From Gammaproteobacteria bacterium (GTDB lineage: Bacteria; Pseudomonadota; Gammaproteobacteria; Steroidobacterales; GCA-2729495), in NCBI GenBank assembly GCA_030583605.1, contig CP129466.1:1061001-1125000 (forward strand): a DNA stretch of 64,000 bases. The letters run 5' to 3'. Below the pieces are notes generated by a model, which saw only the letters and a program-made list of their open reading frames with translations, did no database searches and was not told the origin of the DNA. The translations under genes and the position numbers were made by a program. Position 1 is the stretch's first letter; every line of letters begins with the position of its first letter. Positions 8,525 through 19,440 of the stretch are shown piece after piece.

Positions 8525-9043
8525 TCAACCCGCCGGGTTCGCGCGCGCGGCCAGCAGCAGGTCGCAGACCTCGCGCACGGCTCCCGCACCGCCCGGCAAC
8601 GACGTGCGCCAGGCTGCTGCGGACAGGATCGACGGGTGGCAGTCGGCGACCGCGACCGCCAGCGCGACGCGGCGCATGACGGGTAGGTCCGGCACATCGT
8701 CGCCGACGCAGGCGGCCGCATCGGCGCCGATGCCCAGTTTCGCCAGCAGTTCATCGAGGGCAGCGCCCTTGTCCTCCCGGCCGAGCATGAAGTGACGGAT
8801 GCCGAGGTCGGCCATGCGGCCCGCCGCTGCGCCGGACCTGCGCCCGGAGATCACCGCCACCTCGATGCCGGCTTCCATGACGCGCTTCAGCCCGAAGCCG
8901 TCGCGGACGTGAAAACTCTTGAACTCGCGCCCGTCCGGGTCGTAATGCAGCCGGCCGTCCGTCATGACGCCATCCACGTCGAGGATCAGCAGCCGGACGC
9001 CGGCGGCCCGGCGCAGCAGAGCGGCCTCCTGCGGGCCAGGCAT
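8525..9043 (-). CDS. kdsC: 3-deoxy-D-manno-octulosonate-8-phosphate phosphatase KdsC
   Basis: A 172-residue HAD-superfamily phosphatase of the C0 (cap-less) tetrameric type that removes phosphate from Kdo-8-phosphate, the last step before CMP-Kdo activation. The nucleophile motif DVDGVMTDG is at 22-30 (D22, D24). Later motifs include the ISGR serine region, the lysine in REDKGAAL and the metal-binding GDDVPD. Position between kdsD and lptC is canonical. Confidence 0.95.
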   Translation of the reverse strand: MPGPQEAALLRRAAGVRLLILDVDGVMTDGRLHYDPDGREFKSFHVRDGFGLKRVMEAGIEVAVISGRRSGAAAGRMADLGIRHFMLGREDKGAALDELLAKLGIGADAAACVGDDVPDLPVMRRVALAVAVADCHPSILSAAAWRTSLPGGAGAVREVCDLLLAARANPAG

Positions 9044-9093
9044 CTGCTAACTCCGGCCTCGCCGGCCCGCAGCCGACAGTGCTTCCAGGGGCT

Positions 9094-10077
9094 TCACATC
9101 ACACCGGCACGGAACAGGTTGTGCACGTTCAGTGCGCCGACCACGATGTCGCGGTCGTCGACCGCCAGCAGCGCCGTGATCTTGAACTGTTCCATCAGCC
9201 GCACGGCTTCCGCTGCGAGCGCCTCCGGCTGAATGGTCTTGCACCCGGTCGTCATCACCTCCCGCATGGTCGTGCGGTGAATGTCGACGGCACGGTCCAC
9301 GGCACGACGCAGGTCGCCGTCGGTGAACACTCCGAGCAACCGTCCGTCGGCATCGACGACGGCGGTCATCCCGAGGCTCTTGCGGGTCATCTCGAGCAAA
9401 CCTTCGGCAAGCAGGGTCTCGGGTCCGACGCGCGGGACGTCCGTCCCGCTGTTCATGATGTCGGCCACCCGCAGCAGCAGCCGCCGCCCCAGTGCGCCGC
9501 CGGGGTGGGCCAGCGCGAAGTCTTCACGTGTGAACCCGCGGCTCTGGAGGAGCGCGACCGCCAGCGCATCGCCCATGGCCAGTGCGGCCGTCGTGCTCGC
9601 AGTCGGCGCCAGGTTGAGCGGGCAGGCTTCCTCCGGCACGCGAATGTCGAGAACGACGGAGGCGGCCTCGGCAAGGGTGGACCCGGGCCTGCCGGTCAGC
9701 GTGATCAGGTGGACCCCGAGTCGCTTGAGCAGCGGCAGGATCGTGATGATCTCGCCGGTTTCGCCGGAGTTCGAAACGGCCAGCACGAGGTCGGTGCGTG
9801 TCACCATGCCGAGATCGCCGTGGCTCGCCTCGCCCGGGTGCACGAAAAAGGCGGGCGTGCCGGTACTGGCCAGCGTCGCCGCGATCTTGCCGCCGATGTG
9901 GCCGGATTTCCCCATGCCGGTGACGACCACACGGCCGGTACAGTCGAGGATGAGCTGGCAGGCGCGCGAAAAGGATTCGTCGATGCGTGCGCCCAGCGCG
10001 GCAACCGCATTCGCTTCGATCTCGATCACCCGCCGCGCCAGGGTCCGGACGTCTACGGCGGGTCGTGGCTTGGTCAT
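9094..10077 (-). CDS. kdsD: D-arabinose-5-phosphate isomerase KdsD
   Basis: A 327-residue isomerase converting ribulose-5-phosphate to arabinose-5-phosphate, the first committed Kdo precursor. A sugar-isomerase (SIS) domain occupies about 30-175, with GMGKSGHIG, VSNSGETGE and the HPGGALG motif after it. Two CBS domains follow (about 205-327). The ATG at 10077 gives a length almost identical to E. coli KdsD. A GTG at 10104 would add nine residues but has no ribosome-binding site. It heads the minus-strand kds-lpt-rpoN run and is divergent from ibaG. Confidence 0.94.
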   Translation of the reverse strand: MTKPRPAVDVRTLARRVIEIEANAVAALGARIDESFSRACQLILDCTGRVVVTGMGKSGHIGGKIAATLASTGTPAFFVHPGEASHGDLGMVTRTDLVLAVSNSGETGEIITILPLLKRLGVHLITLTGRPGSTLAEAASVVLDIRVPEEACPLNLAPTASTTAALAMGDALAVALLQSRGFTREDFALAHPGGALGRRLLLRVADIMNSGTDVPRVGPETLLAEGLLEMTRKSLGMTAVVDADGRLLGVFTDGDLRRAVDRAVDIHRTTMREVMTTGCKTIQPEALAAEAVRLMEQFKITALLAVDDRDIVVGALNVHNLFRAGVM

Positions 10078-10195
10078 GAGCGGGGTGTCTCTCGCGGTTT
10101 GCACGACATTGTAGGGGAAAGGGCGGCACGGGGGCTGCTCTGCGGCGGCCGGCGGGCAACCGTCTGCTTGCCGCCGCTGCCCGACACGGGGCGTT

Positions 10196-10201
10196 TATAA
10201 T
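10196..10201 (+). promoter_or_regulatory. -10 element of the ibaG-murA promoter
   Basis: A perfect TATAAT lies 38 bp before the ibaG ATG. No good -35 is found at 16-18 bp; TTGCCG at 10168-10173 is 22 bp away. Transcription would start near 10208, which rules out the in-frame ATG at 10200 as translation start. Confidence 0.5.
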
Positions 10202-10238
10202 GCGCTGCCCCGGCCGCGGGGGGTTGCGTGGTGGCCAG

Positions 10239-11758
<1,520 letters not shown>

Positions 11759-11793
11759 AAGCGGCGATCGCGGCACCGGTCTGGCGTCTGGCG

Positions 11794-11823
11794 TAGGCAA
11801 CGCGAATTTCGCCTGTGTATAAT
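11794..11823 (+). promoter_or_regulatory. Sigma-70 promoter for petABC
   Basis: A perfect TATAAT at 11818-11823 is preceded, with an 18-bp spacer, by TAGGCA (4 of 6 matches to the -35 consensus). The predicted start near 11830 gives a leader of roughly 100 nt before the petA ribosome-binding site GGGAGGAA. Confidence 0.6.
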
Positions 11824-11927
11824 TCGACGGTTTTTGCTACCCACCGTCACGCGGCTGCGCGGGTCCAGTGTCCCGCGCCAGAACAGCCGCTGGCCAAGAC
11901 CCAAGCGAGACTGGGAGGAATTGCTCG

Positions 11928-12521
11928 ATGAGCGAAGAGGCGGACCTCAGCCGGCGTCATTTCCTGACTGTCGCCACGAGCGTCGCCGGCGGAGTCGGCG
12001 TCGTACTCGCAGCCGTTCCGTTCGTCGCATCCTTCCGGCCGAGCGCGCGGGCGCAGGCCATGGGCGGCCCGGTGGAAGTGGATATCAGCAAGCTCGAGGA
12101 TGGCGCCATGGTGCGCGTCGTCTGGCGCGGGCGCCCGGTGTGGATCCTGCGCCGGACCAAGGACATGCTGCAGCGGCTTGCCGGGGAGAAGGTTCACCTG
12201 CGGGATCCGGAATCGAACGAGTCCGAGCAGCCCGAGTACGCCAAGAACGAGTGGCGCTCGATCAAGCCGGAGGTGCTGGTGGTCGTCGGCACCTGTACAC
12301 ATCTCGGCTGCGCGCCGATCGAGCGGTTCGACGTTGCGCCGGTCGATCTCGGGCCGGACTGGGTAGGCGGATTTTTCTGCCCCTGCCACGGCTCGAAGTT
12401 CGATCTGGCCGGGCGCGTGTTTGCCGGTGTGCCGGCGCCGACCAACCTGCCGATTCCGCCCTACCGCTTCGTGGGTGACAATCTGGTGCTGATCGGCAAC
12501 GACACGGGGGCTTCTGCATGA
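11928..12521 (+). CDS. petA: Ubiquinol-cytochrome c reductase iron-sulfur (Rieske) subunit
   Basis: A 197-residue Rieske protein of the cytochrome bc1 complex, which takes an electron from ubiquinol at the Qo site. The N-terminus carries a twin-arginine signal (SRRHFL at 8-13) followed by the single anchoring helix (about 15-36). The 2Fe-2S ligands lie in the two boxes CTHLGC (123-128) and CPCHGS (151-156). The ATG at 11928 has a strong GGGAGGAA; a frame extending to 11868 has none. Its stop overlaps the petB start by 4 bp. Confidence 0.97.
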   Translation: MSEEADLSRRHFLTVATSVAGGVGVVLAAVPFVASFRPSARAQAMGGPVEVDISKLEDGAMVRVVWRGRPVWILRRTKDMLQRLAGEKVHLRDPESNESEQPEYAKNEWRSIKPEVLVVVGTCTHLGCAPIERFDVAPVDLGPDWVGGFFCPCHGSKFDLAGRVFAGVPAPTNLPIPPYRFVGDNLVLIGNDTGASA

Positions 12522-13780
12522 GCACGACGCGACCGGATGCAGCACCCGCCGGCCGGTGCGGCCGCCTGCTCGACTGGGTCGATGAGCGCTTCCCGCTCAC
12601 GTCGATGATCAAAGAGCATGCGACCGAATACTACGCGGCGAAGAATTTCAACGCCTGGTACGTGTTCGGCGTGCTCGCGATGGTGGTGCTGGTGATACAA
12701 CTCGTCACCGGCATCTTCCTGACGATGAGCTACAAGCCGTCAGCCACAGAGGCCTTCGCATCCGTCGAGTACATCATGCGCGACGTCGAGTGGGGCTGGC
12801 TCATCCGTTACATGCATTCGACGGGAGCCTCCGCGTTCTTCATCGTCGTGTACCTGCACATGTTCCGGGCAATGCTGTACGGGTCCTACAAGAACCCGCG
12901 GGAATTGCTCTGGCTGATCGGCATGGTGATCTACATGGCGCTGATGGCCGAAGCGTTTCTCGGCTACCTCCTGCCATGGGGGCAGATGTCGTACTGGGGC
13001 GCCCAGGTGATCGTGTCGCTGTTCGGTGCCGTGCCGGGCATCGGCGCCGACCTCGTCGAGTGGATCCGCGGCGACTTCTTCATCTCCGACATTACGCTGA
13101 ACCGGTTCTTCGCGCTGCACGTGGCGGCGGTTCCGCTGGCACTCGTGATGCTGGTGGTGATGCATATCCTCGCGCTGCACGAGACCGGGTCACTGAATCC
13201 GGACGGCATCGAGATCAAGCGGTACAAGGACTCGCGGGGCATTCCGCTCGATGGCGTGGCCTTCCATCCGTACTACACGGCCAAGGACCTGGTGGCGATC
13301 GTCATTTTCCTCGCGCTGTTTGCCGGTGTCGTTTTCTTCGCGCCGGAGATGGGCGGGTATTTTCTCGAGCACGCGAATTTCGAACCCGCAAACATGCTGA
13401 AGACACCGGAGCACATTGCGCCGGTGTGGTACTTCACGCCCTTCTACGCCATCCTGCGCGCCGTGCCGAGCAAGGGCTGGGGCGCCTTCCTGATGGTCGC
13501 GGCCATTGCCTTGCTGTTCTTCCTGCCGTGGCTCGATCGCTGCCGGGTGAAGTCCATCCGCTATCGCGGCGTGACCTACAAGATCGCGCTCAGCGCTTTC
13601 GTCGTGAGCTTCCTGGTGCTCGGCTATCTCGGCATGCAGCCGGCGACTCCAGCCGCAGTAACCGCAGCGAGGATATTTGCCGCGATATATTTCGCGTTCT
13701 TCCTGCTGATGCCGTTCTACACGCTCGCGGAGCGTACGAAGCCGGTGCCCGAGCGCGTCGTGTACCACGCTGAAAAGTGA
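12518..13780 (+). CDS. petB: Cytochrome b subunit of the bc1 complex
   Basis: A 420-residue polytopic membrane protein carrying hemes bL and bH and the two quinone sites. The two histidines of helix B are 14 residues apart (MHST ... YLHM). In helix D, 14 residues lie between the ligands (ALHV ... VMHI), one more than in alphaproteobacteria and mitochondria. The Qo-site motif is PVWY in place of mitochondrial PEWY; both features are, to my knowledge, typical of beta/gammaproteobacteria. It is a full-length fused cytochrome b, not split as in b6f. It overlaps petA by 4 bp. Confidence 0.97.
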   Translation: MSTTRPDAAPAGRCGRLLDWVDERFPLTSMIKEHATEYYAAKNFNAWYVFGVLAMVVLVIQLVTGIFLTMSYKPSATEAFASVEYIMRDVEWGWLIRYMHSTGASAFFIVVYLHMFRAMLYGSYKNPRELLWLIGMVIYMALMAEAFLGYLLPWGQMSYWGAQVIVSLFGAVPGIGADLVEWIRGDFFISDITLNRFFALHVAAVPLALVMLVVMHILALHETGSLNPDGIEIKRYKDSRGIPLDGVAFHPYYTAKDLVAIVIFLALFAGVVFFAPEMGGYFLEHANFEPANMLKTPEHIAPVWYFTPFYAILRAVPSKGWGAFLMVAAIALLFFLPWLDRCRVKSIRYRGVTYKIALSAFVVSFLVLGYLGMQPATPAAVTAARIFAAIYFAFFLLMPFYTLAERTKPVPERVVYHAEK

Positions 13781-13788
13781 GTCCGGCC

Positions 13789-14565
13789 ATGATGACGTCA
13801 TTGCAGTCTGTCAGGTACACGAGCCACGCCCTTGCTGCCGCTTTCGCCTGCCTGCTGATCGCGCAGGGCGCGGCAGCTTCCGGGGGCGGTGGGGCAATGG
13901 CCGGGCAGGCGAACGTCGATGTCAGCAACGTCGCATCGCTCCAGCGCGGCGCCCGCAACTTCGTCAATTTCTGCCTCGGATGCCACTCGGCCGAGTACGT
14001 GCGCTACAACCGTCTCGGCCAGGATCTGCAGATCACCGAGCAGCAACTCATCGCCAACCTGATGTTTGCCGCGCAGAAGCCGCAGGAAACCATGACTATC
14101 GCCATGCGGCCCGACGATGCCACCCGCTGGTTCGGGACTGCGGCTCCGGACCTGTCGCTGATCGCGCGCAACCGCGGTGCGGACTACCTCTACAACTTCC
14201 TGCGCGGTTTCTACCTGGACCCGACCCGACCCACGGGCGTCAACAACCTGGTGTTGCCGAGTGCGGCGATGCCGCATGTGCTGTGGGAGCTGCAGGGCCT
14301 CAACGAGGCCGTGTTCGGGCAGGAGACGGACAAGCAGGGCAATTCGCACACGGTTTTTCGCGAGTTCCGCCAGATCACGCCCGGCACGCTCTCTGCGCAG
14401 GAGTATGATCAGTTCGTGCGTGATATCGTCACGTTCCTGGTCTATATCGGCGAGCCCATGCAGCTGGAGCGCCAGCGACTGGGCATCTGGGTGCTCGCGT
14501 TCCTGCTGATTTTCGGCATCCTGTCCTACCTGTTGAAGAAGGAAATCTGGAAGGACGTCAAATGA
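13789..14565 (+). CDS. petC: Cytochrome c1 of the bc1 complex
   Basis: A 258-residue c-type cytochrome. Residues 1-31 form a signal peptide ending in AAAS. The heme is attached at CLGCH, and a C-terminal membrane helix (LGIWVLAFLLIFGILSYLL) anchors it in the inner membrane. It passes electrons from the Rieske centre to soluble or membrane cytochromes c. The ATG at 13789 follows AAGTGAG by a suitable distance. A GTG at 13777 overlapping the petB stop would add four residues and cannot be excluded. Confidence 0.95.
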   Translation: MMTSLQSVRYTSHALAAAFACLLIAQGAAASGGGGAMAGQANVDVSNVASLQRGARNFVNFCLGCHSAEYVRYNRLGQDLQITEQQLIANLMFAAQKPQETMTIAMRPDDATRWFGTAAPDLSLIARNRGADYLYNFLRGFYLDPTRPTGVNNLVLPSAAMPHVLWELQGLNEAVFGQETDKQGNSHTVFREFRQITPGTLSAQEYDQFVRDIVTFLVYIGEPMQLERQRLGIWVLAFLLIFGILSYLLKKEIWKDVK

Positions 14566-14655
14566 CGTCGTGGCATCGGTTGCCGGGCAGGGACGATTCG
14601 CCGCCCGGGCCGGGCCGGCGACCGGCGCCCTGACCCGGGGGGAGCGCCCCGACCC

Positions 14656-15255
14656 ATGACGCTTTACTCGAGTCCGAGCTGTTTTCACAGTCACCGCACG
14701 CGACTGGTGCTCGCCGAGAAGAACATCAGCATGGACGTGGTGGATGTCGAGGGCGGCAACCTGCCCGAGGACCTGCTGGACCTCAATCCGTACCACAGCC
14801 TGCCGACGCTGGTCGATCGCGACCTGGTCCTGTACGACTCGCGCGTCATCATCGAGTACCTCGACGAGCGCTTTCCGCATCCGCCGCTGATGCCGGTAGA
14901 CCCCGTGTCGAGGGCGCAATCCCGCCTGGCGTTGTTCCGTATCGAGCGGGACTGGTTCGCGCTTGCCGAAGAGCTGCAGCAGGCCACCGACCGCAAGCAG
15001 GCGACGCGCATTCGCAAGCAGCTCGAGGAGAGCATCGTCGCCAGCGCGGATGTGTTCGGTGTCAAGAGGTACTTCCTGAGCGATGAGTTCTCCCTGGTCG
15101 ATTGCACGATTGCACCGATACTCTGGCGCCTGCCCGTATTCGGCATCGAGCTGAAGGGCCAGGTGCAGCCCATCCGTAAATACATGGATCGCGTCTTTTC
15201 CCGTCGCTCTTTCCAGGACAGCCTGTCGGAAGCCGAGCAGGAAATGCGCCAGTAA
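14656..15255 (+). CDS. sspA: Stringent starvation protein A
   Basis: A 199-residue glutathione-S-transferase-fold protein of the SspA family. It lacks GST activity in E. coli, where it binds RNA polymerase and lowers H-NS under starvation and acid stress. The thioredoxin-like N-terminal half begins MTLYSSPSCFHSHR and includes the NPYHSLPTL loop. The helical C-terminal half contains the conserved FSLVDCTIAPILWRLP. A GGGGGGAG Shine-Dalgarno sequence precedes the ATG. It follows petC by 90 bp and pairs with sspB, an arrangement common outside enterics. Confidence 0.95.
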   Translation: MTLYSSPSCFHSHRTRLVLAEKNISMDVVDVEGGNLPEDLLDLNPYHSLPTLVDRDLVLYDSRVIIEYLDERFPHPPLMPVDPVSRAQSRLALFRIERDWFALAEELQQATDRKQATRIRKQLEESIVASADVFGVKRYFLSDEFSLVDCTIAPILWRLPVFGIELKGQVQPIRKYMDRVFSRRSFQDSLSEAEQEMRQ

Positions 15256-15267
15256 CGGTGCCGGCCG

Positions 15268-15690
15268 ATGCCGACCTCCGGCTCAATACCGCAACGCCCT
15301 TACCTGGTCCGTGCGATGCATGCGTGGATCACCGACAGCGGCCACACTCCCCACGTGGTCGTGGATGCCGCCGTGGAAGGCGTGAACGTTCCGCAACAAT
15401 TCGTGCGCGACGGCAAGATCGTGCTCAACATCAGTTCGACGGCGGTCAGCGGTCTCGAAATTGGCAATGAGGCGCTGACCTTCAGGGCCCGCTTCTCCGG
15501 GTCCCCCTGGCTGGTGCACGTCCCCCTGCGCGCCGTCCTCGGGATCTATTCCCGGGAGACGGGCCGCGGCATGATTTTTTCGGAGGACGACGCCGGCAGC
15601 ACGCCCGACGAGCCACCGCCGGACGGCGGCGACGGTGCCCCAGCTACGCCTCAGGGTGCACGCAAGCCGCGACTCACCGTCGTGAAGTAA
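15268..15690 (+). CDS. sspB: ClpXP protease specificity-enhancing factor SspB
   Basis: A 140-residue adaptor that binds ssrA-tagged proteins and delivers them to ClpXP. The substrate-binding domain fills about 8-115 (start PYLVRAMHAWITDSG). An acidic, proline- and glycine-rich linker follows. The extreme C-terminus RKPRLTVVK is the XB peptide that docks on the ClpX zinc-binding domain (the E. coli tail ends LRVVK). It begins 12 bp after the sspA stop and ends convergently 18 bp from diaA. Confidence 0.95.
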   Translation: MPTSGSIPQRPYLVRAMHAWITDSGHTPHVVVDAAVEGVNVPQQFVRDGKIVLNISSTAVSGLEIGNEALTFRARFSGSPWLVHVPLRAVLGIYSRETGRGMIFSEDDAGSTPDEPPPDGGDGAPATPQGARKPRLTVVK

Positions 15691-15708
15691 GCGCGGCGCG
15701 TCGACCGG

Positions 15709-16314
<606 letters not shown>

Positions 16315-16374
16315 TCAGGTGCCGAACCGGACTTGCTGGCGTACCCGGCGTGCAGGGACCCGCCGGAATCCTTG

Positions 16375-16776
16375 CTAGCAGCAGCCGACGTCATCGGTCG
16401 TGAACGCGCAGCGGATCCACTCGCAATGGGGCCGGTCGGGCTGGCCGGTGAGCCCCAGTACGTCGAAACGCACGGCGTGATCGGCAAACGCCGGATGCAG
16501 TTGCAGGTACCGGGCGGCCGCACGCAGCAGTCGGCGGCGCTTGGTTGCGGAAACGGTGATCTCGGGGCGCACCAGTGCGTCGCTGGTGCGACAACGCACC
16601 TCGACGATCACCAGCTCCCGGCCATCCAGCATGACCAGGTCGAGTTCCCCGTCGCGACAGCGGAAATTGCGCTCGACCAGGACGAGCCCGTGGGCTTCCA
16701 GGAACCGTTGCGCCCATGCCTCGGCGTGAGCGCCCGTGCGGTGGCGCTGGTCGCCGCGGGGCAGGGCGCGCTTCAA
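16375..16776 (-). CDS. yraN: UPF0102 family protein YraN
   Basis: A 133-residue member of the UPF0102 family, which has a restriction-endonuclease-like fold. The conserved segment RNFRCRDGELDLVMLDGRELVIVEVRCR carries the E-D-ExR residues that form the predicted catalytic site. Biological function is not established. The start is TTG at 16776, overlapping the lpoA stop by 4 bp, so translation is probably coupled. The C-terminus ends in two adjacent cysteines, which is unusual but of unknown meaning. Confidence 0.88.
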   Translation of the reverse strand: MKRALPRGDQRHRTGAHAEAWAQRFLEAHGLVLVERNFRCRDGELDLVMLDGRELVIVEVRCRTSDALVRPEITVSATKRRRLLRAAARYLQLHPAFADHAVRFDVLGLTGQPDRPHCEWIRCAFTTDDVGCC

Positions 16777-18098
16777 GGCGGCGCAGGCGACGGCGCGGAG
16801 GGCGGCAGCTGCGGGGCGACGGCCGGCAGCACCACGATTGCGCCGTCGCGAAATTTCGCCCAGGGCATTTCGCGATGTATGCGCCGTTGCGGGTCGGTCG
16901 AGAGCTGCCCGGTCAGCCCGTTCCGGCGCGGCTGCACGCCGTCGCCAAGATCGCGGGCGAGCGCGTAAGCGTCGAAACCCATGGCAAAGAATCTCATCAA
17001 TGCGGTGGTGCCCGGCGGCCAGTGGGCGGCGATTGCAGCACGGAGCTCGGCCGCTTCCGGCTGGACGTCGAGCAACGCGGGAATATCCGTAAACATCACC
17101 CCATCGAGGTCACGGTCGCCACTGCTGCCGGCCTGAAATACCGATGATGTTGCATAGGTCGGGAGGTCACCGGCATACAGGAACCGCAGTTGTGGCCAGA
17201 TCAGCCGGCCGCTGCCGACATTGGCCGCGAGAAATATAAGATCGACATCGTCGCGACGGCGAGCTTCGAATCCGACCGGAACTCCGAGATAAGCCGTCAG
17301 TTGCCGGTAACGCGCGCGACTTTCATCGAGCAGCAGCAGGCGTTCGATGGCCGCAGTGTAGTCGGTCGCGCTGGGATCGTAGAGGTGGTAGTCGATGACG
17401 CGCCCCTCACGACTCTCCAGCGCCGGGATGAATGCCGCAAGCATGCGCCGCCCCCAGTCGTTGTCGGGTGCGAGTGCAAGGGCGCGCCGCTGGCCCTGTG
17501 TGGTGGCCCGCTCGGCGACCTGGCGTGCCTCGTCTTCCGGCGACAACGAGAACTGGTAGAGGTTGGACGGCGTTGCCGTATCCGGGTCGAGGAAGTTCAG
17601 CGCGAGCGTCGGCACGGGAGTGCCCGCGGCGGCCACCTCGGCCACCGCCTGTTTCAGGAGCGGTCCGACGATCACTCCGGCCTTCGCGGCGACGGCGGTC
17701 TGGTAGGCGGCGGTCGCACCCGGACCGCTGGCGTCGAGAATCAGGAGTTCCGGCCGGTCGGCCCGTGCGCCGGCGGCGAGGTGGGCGGCGACAAATCCAT
17801 CGCGTACAGCCTCGGCCACTTTCCGCTCCGCGTCAGACAGCGGCAACAGCAATGCGATCAGGCGCAGGGGCTGGCGTTGAGGCTGTGAGACGGGCGGGGT
17901 CTCACGGGTGGGCGCAGGAGGTGGCGGGGTGACGCTCGCGACCGGGGCCGGCTCGGCAACGCGGCCTGGCCGGGCCGGCTCGCTTGGTTGTGGCGATGCG
18001 CAGCCAGCCCCCACAATGGCTACCATGACCAGCGGCAATGACCAGGCACCGGCACGGAGCGCAGGTCGCGATCCGGTGCGGCAGGACGGCTGCGGCAC
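16773..18098 (-). CDS. lpoA: Penicillin-binding protein activator LpoA, short form
   Basis: A lipoprotein of about 441 residues in the LpoA family, which in E. coli stimulates PBP1A from the outer membrane. The lipobox VGAGC places the lipidated cysteine at about residue 33. A proline-rich linker (about 35-75) leads into a periplasmic-binding-protein-like domain (about 78-430, with ALLLPLSDAERKVAEAVRDGF, GVIVGPL, and a Rossmann-like second half). E. coli LpoA (about 680 residues) has an additional helical TPR-like N-terminal domain, and that domain is absent here. The start is uncertain: GTG at 18098, GTG at 18110 or TTG at 18125 are all in frame. rsmI begins divergently at 18126. Confidence 0.8.
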   Translation of the reverse strand: MPQPSCRTGSRPALRAGAWSLPLVMVAIVGAGCASPQPSEPARPGRVAEPAPVASVTPPPPAPTRETPPVSQPQRQPLRLIALLLPLSDAERKVAEAVRDGFVAAHLAAGARADRPELLILDASGPGATAAYQTAVAAKAGVIVGPLLKQAVAEVAAAGTPVPTLALNFLDPDTATPSNLYQFSLSPEDEARQVAERATTQGQRRALALAPDNDWGRRMLAAFIPALESREGRVIDYHLYDPSATDYTAAIERLLLLDESRARYRQLTAYLGVPVGFEARRRDDVDLIFLAANVGSGRLIWPQLRFLYAGDLPTYATSSVFQAGSSGDRDLDGVMFTDIPALLDVQPEAAELRAAIAAHWPPGTTALMRFFAMGFDAYALARDLGDGVQPRRNGLTGQLSTDPQRRIHREMPWAKFRDGAIVVLPAVAPQLPPSAPSPAPP

Positions 18099-18125
18099 TG
18101 TTCTGGGCACACCAAGGCGCGGCAA

Positions 18126-18974
18126 GTGAAATCCCCGGGAGTTCTGTATGTCGTCGCGACGCCGATCGGCAATCTCGATGATATCAGCTCGCGTGCCTGC
18201 GCCGTGCTGCGGTCCGTGGAGGTGATCGCGGCGGAGGACACGCGGCGCACGCGCCAGCTCCTCGGGCATTTCGAAATCACCACACCCGTGCTGTCGCTGC
18301 ACGAACACAACGAGGAGCGCCGTACCGAGCTGGTACTGGCGCGGCTTGCCCGGGGTGAATCGGTCGCCCTGGTCAGTGATGCAGGCACACCACTGATCAG
18401 CGATCCGGGTTATCGGCTCGTCGCGCTGGCGCGCGAACGCGGCCACGTCGTCACCGCGATCCCGGGGTGCTGTGCGGCGATTGCGGCGCTCTCGATTGCG
18501 GGCCTGCCCACGGCGCGTGTGCATTTCGAGGGGTTTCTGCCGGCGCGCGCAGCGGCGCGGCGGGAGCGCCTGCGTGAGTTGGGTGCCTGCACCGACACGC
18601 TGGTCTTCTACGAGGCCGTGCACCGGGTGCCTGAGTCGCTGGCGGACCTGGCCACCGTGTTCGGCGCGCAGAGGCCAGCCTTCGTGGCGCGCGAACTGAC
18701 CAAGCTGTACGAGACGGTCTACCACGGAACGCTCGCGACGATCCGCGAGGCTCTCGCGGCGGATCCGGGCAGCGACAAGGGCGAGTTCACGATCGTCGTC
18801 GCCGGGGCGGCGCAGGCCGCACCCGGGGCCGCGGAGTTGGCGCGGGTGGTCTGGATCCTGGCGGCCGAACTGCCGGCAGCCAGGGCGGCGACGCTCGCCG
18901 CGCAGATCACCGGCGCCAATCGGCGCGATGCCTACCGCCTGGTGCTGGAGCGGCAGGGCCGCGAAGAACCGTGA
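18126..18974 (+). CDS. rsmI: 16S rRNA (cytidine-1402 2'-O) methyltransferase RsmI
   Basis: A 282-residue tetrapyrrole-methylase-fold SAM-dependent methyltransferase that modifies C1402 of 16S rRNA in the decoding centre. Family motifs are present from the N-terminus: LYVVATPIGNLDDIS, the AEDTRRTRQLL region, SDAGTPLISDPGY and the later FYEAVHRVPESL. It starts with GTG preceded by AAGG and is divergent from lpoA with almost no spacer, as in many gammaproteobacteria. rnpB follows 36 bp later on the same strand. Confidence 0.96.
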   Translation: MKSPGVLYVVATPIGNLDDISSRACAVLRSVEVIAAEDTRRTRQLLGHFEITTPVLSLHEHNEERRTELVLARLARGESVALVSDAGTPLISDPGYRLVALARERGHVVTAIPGCCAAIAALSIAGLPTARVHFEGFLPARAAARRERLRELGACTDTLVFYEAVHRVPESLADLATVFGAQRPAFVARELTKLYETVYHGTLATIREALAADPGSDKGEFTIVVAGAAQAAPGAAELARVVWILAAELPAARAATLAAQITGANRRDAYRLVLERQGREEP

Positions 18975-19010
18975 TTGCCGGGATGGCGTGGTTGGTCTAA
19001 GTTGAGCGGT

Positions 19011-19380
19011 GGAGCTGGCCAGGCGATCGCCCGGCGGGAAACCGCCGGGAGGAAAGTCCGGGCTCCGGCGGGCAGGGTGCCAGGTAACGCCTGGGGGGCG
19101 CGAGCCCACGGAAAGTGCCACAGAAAAGATACCGCCACGGGCCTCACGGTTCGCGGTAAGGGTGAAAAGGTGCGGTAAGAGCGCACCGCGCGGGTGGTAA
19201 CACGCCGCGGCACGGAAAACCCCACCTGGAGCAAGACCAAATAGGGAAGCAGCGACAGGCCGGTAACGGCTGTCGCACCGTCGCCCCGCGGGCTTCCGGG
19301 TAGGTCGCTCGAGGCTGCTGGTGACAGCAGTCCCAGATGGATGATCGCCCTCGACAGAACCCGGCTTATCGGCCGGCTCC
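19011..19380 (+). ncRNA. rnpB: RNase P RNA, bacterial class A
   Basis: The catalytic RNA that removes 5' leaders from tRNA precursors. P1 forms between 19011-19020 (GGAGCTGGCC) and 19371-19380 (GGCCGGCTCC). Conserved blocks appear in order: GAGGAAAGTCCGGGCTCC, GCAGGGTGCCAGGTAACGCC, the CACAGAAA region, AAGGGTGAAAAGGTGCGG, TAAGAGCGCACCG, GGAGCAAGACCAAATAGGG and finally GACAGAACCCGGCTTATCGG. The 370-nt length matches the E. coli class. A TTGCCG at 18975-18980 and weak TAAGTT at 18998-19003 are the best promoter candidates. Confidence 0.98.
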
Positions 19381-19393
19381 TTCTCCTGCCACC

Positions 19394-19440
19394 GCCGGGT
19401 CCGGGTGTCCACGCCGGACCCGGCCCCCCGGGCCGATTTT
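19394..19440 (+). terminator. Tandem hairpins after rnpB, probable terminator
   Basis: A perfect 11-bp stem (19394-19404 with 19414-19424, 9-nt loop) is followed and partly overlapped by a 6-bp stem (CGGCCC 19421-19426 with GGGCCG 19430-19435) ending in ATTTT. The two stems share 19421-19424, so they are mutually exclusive. The short T run makes the second the likelier intrinsic terminator. Confidence 0.55.
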
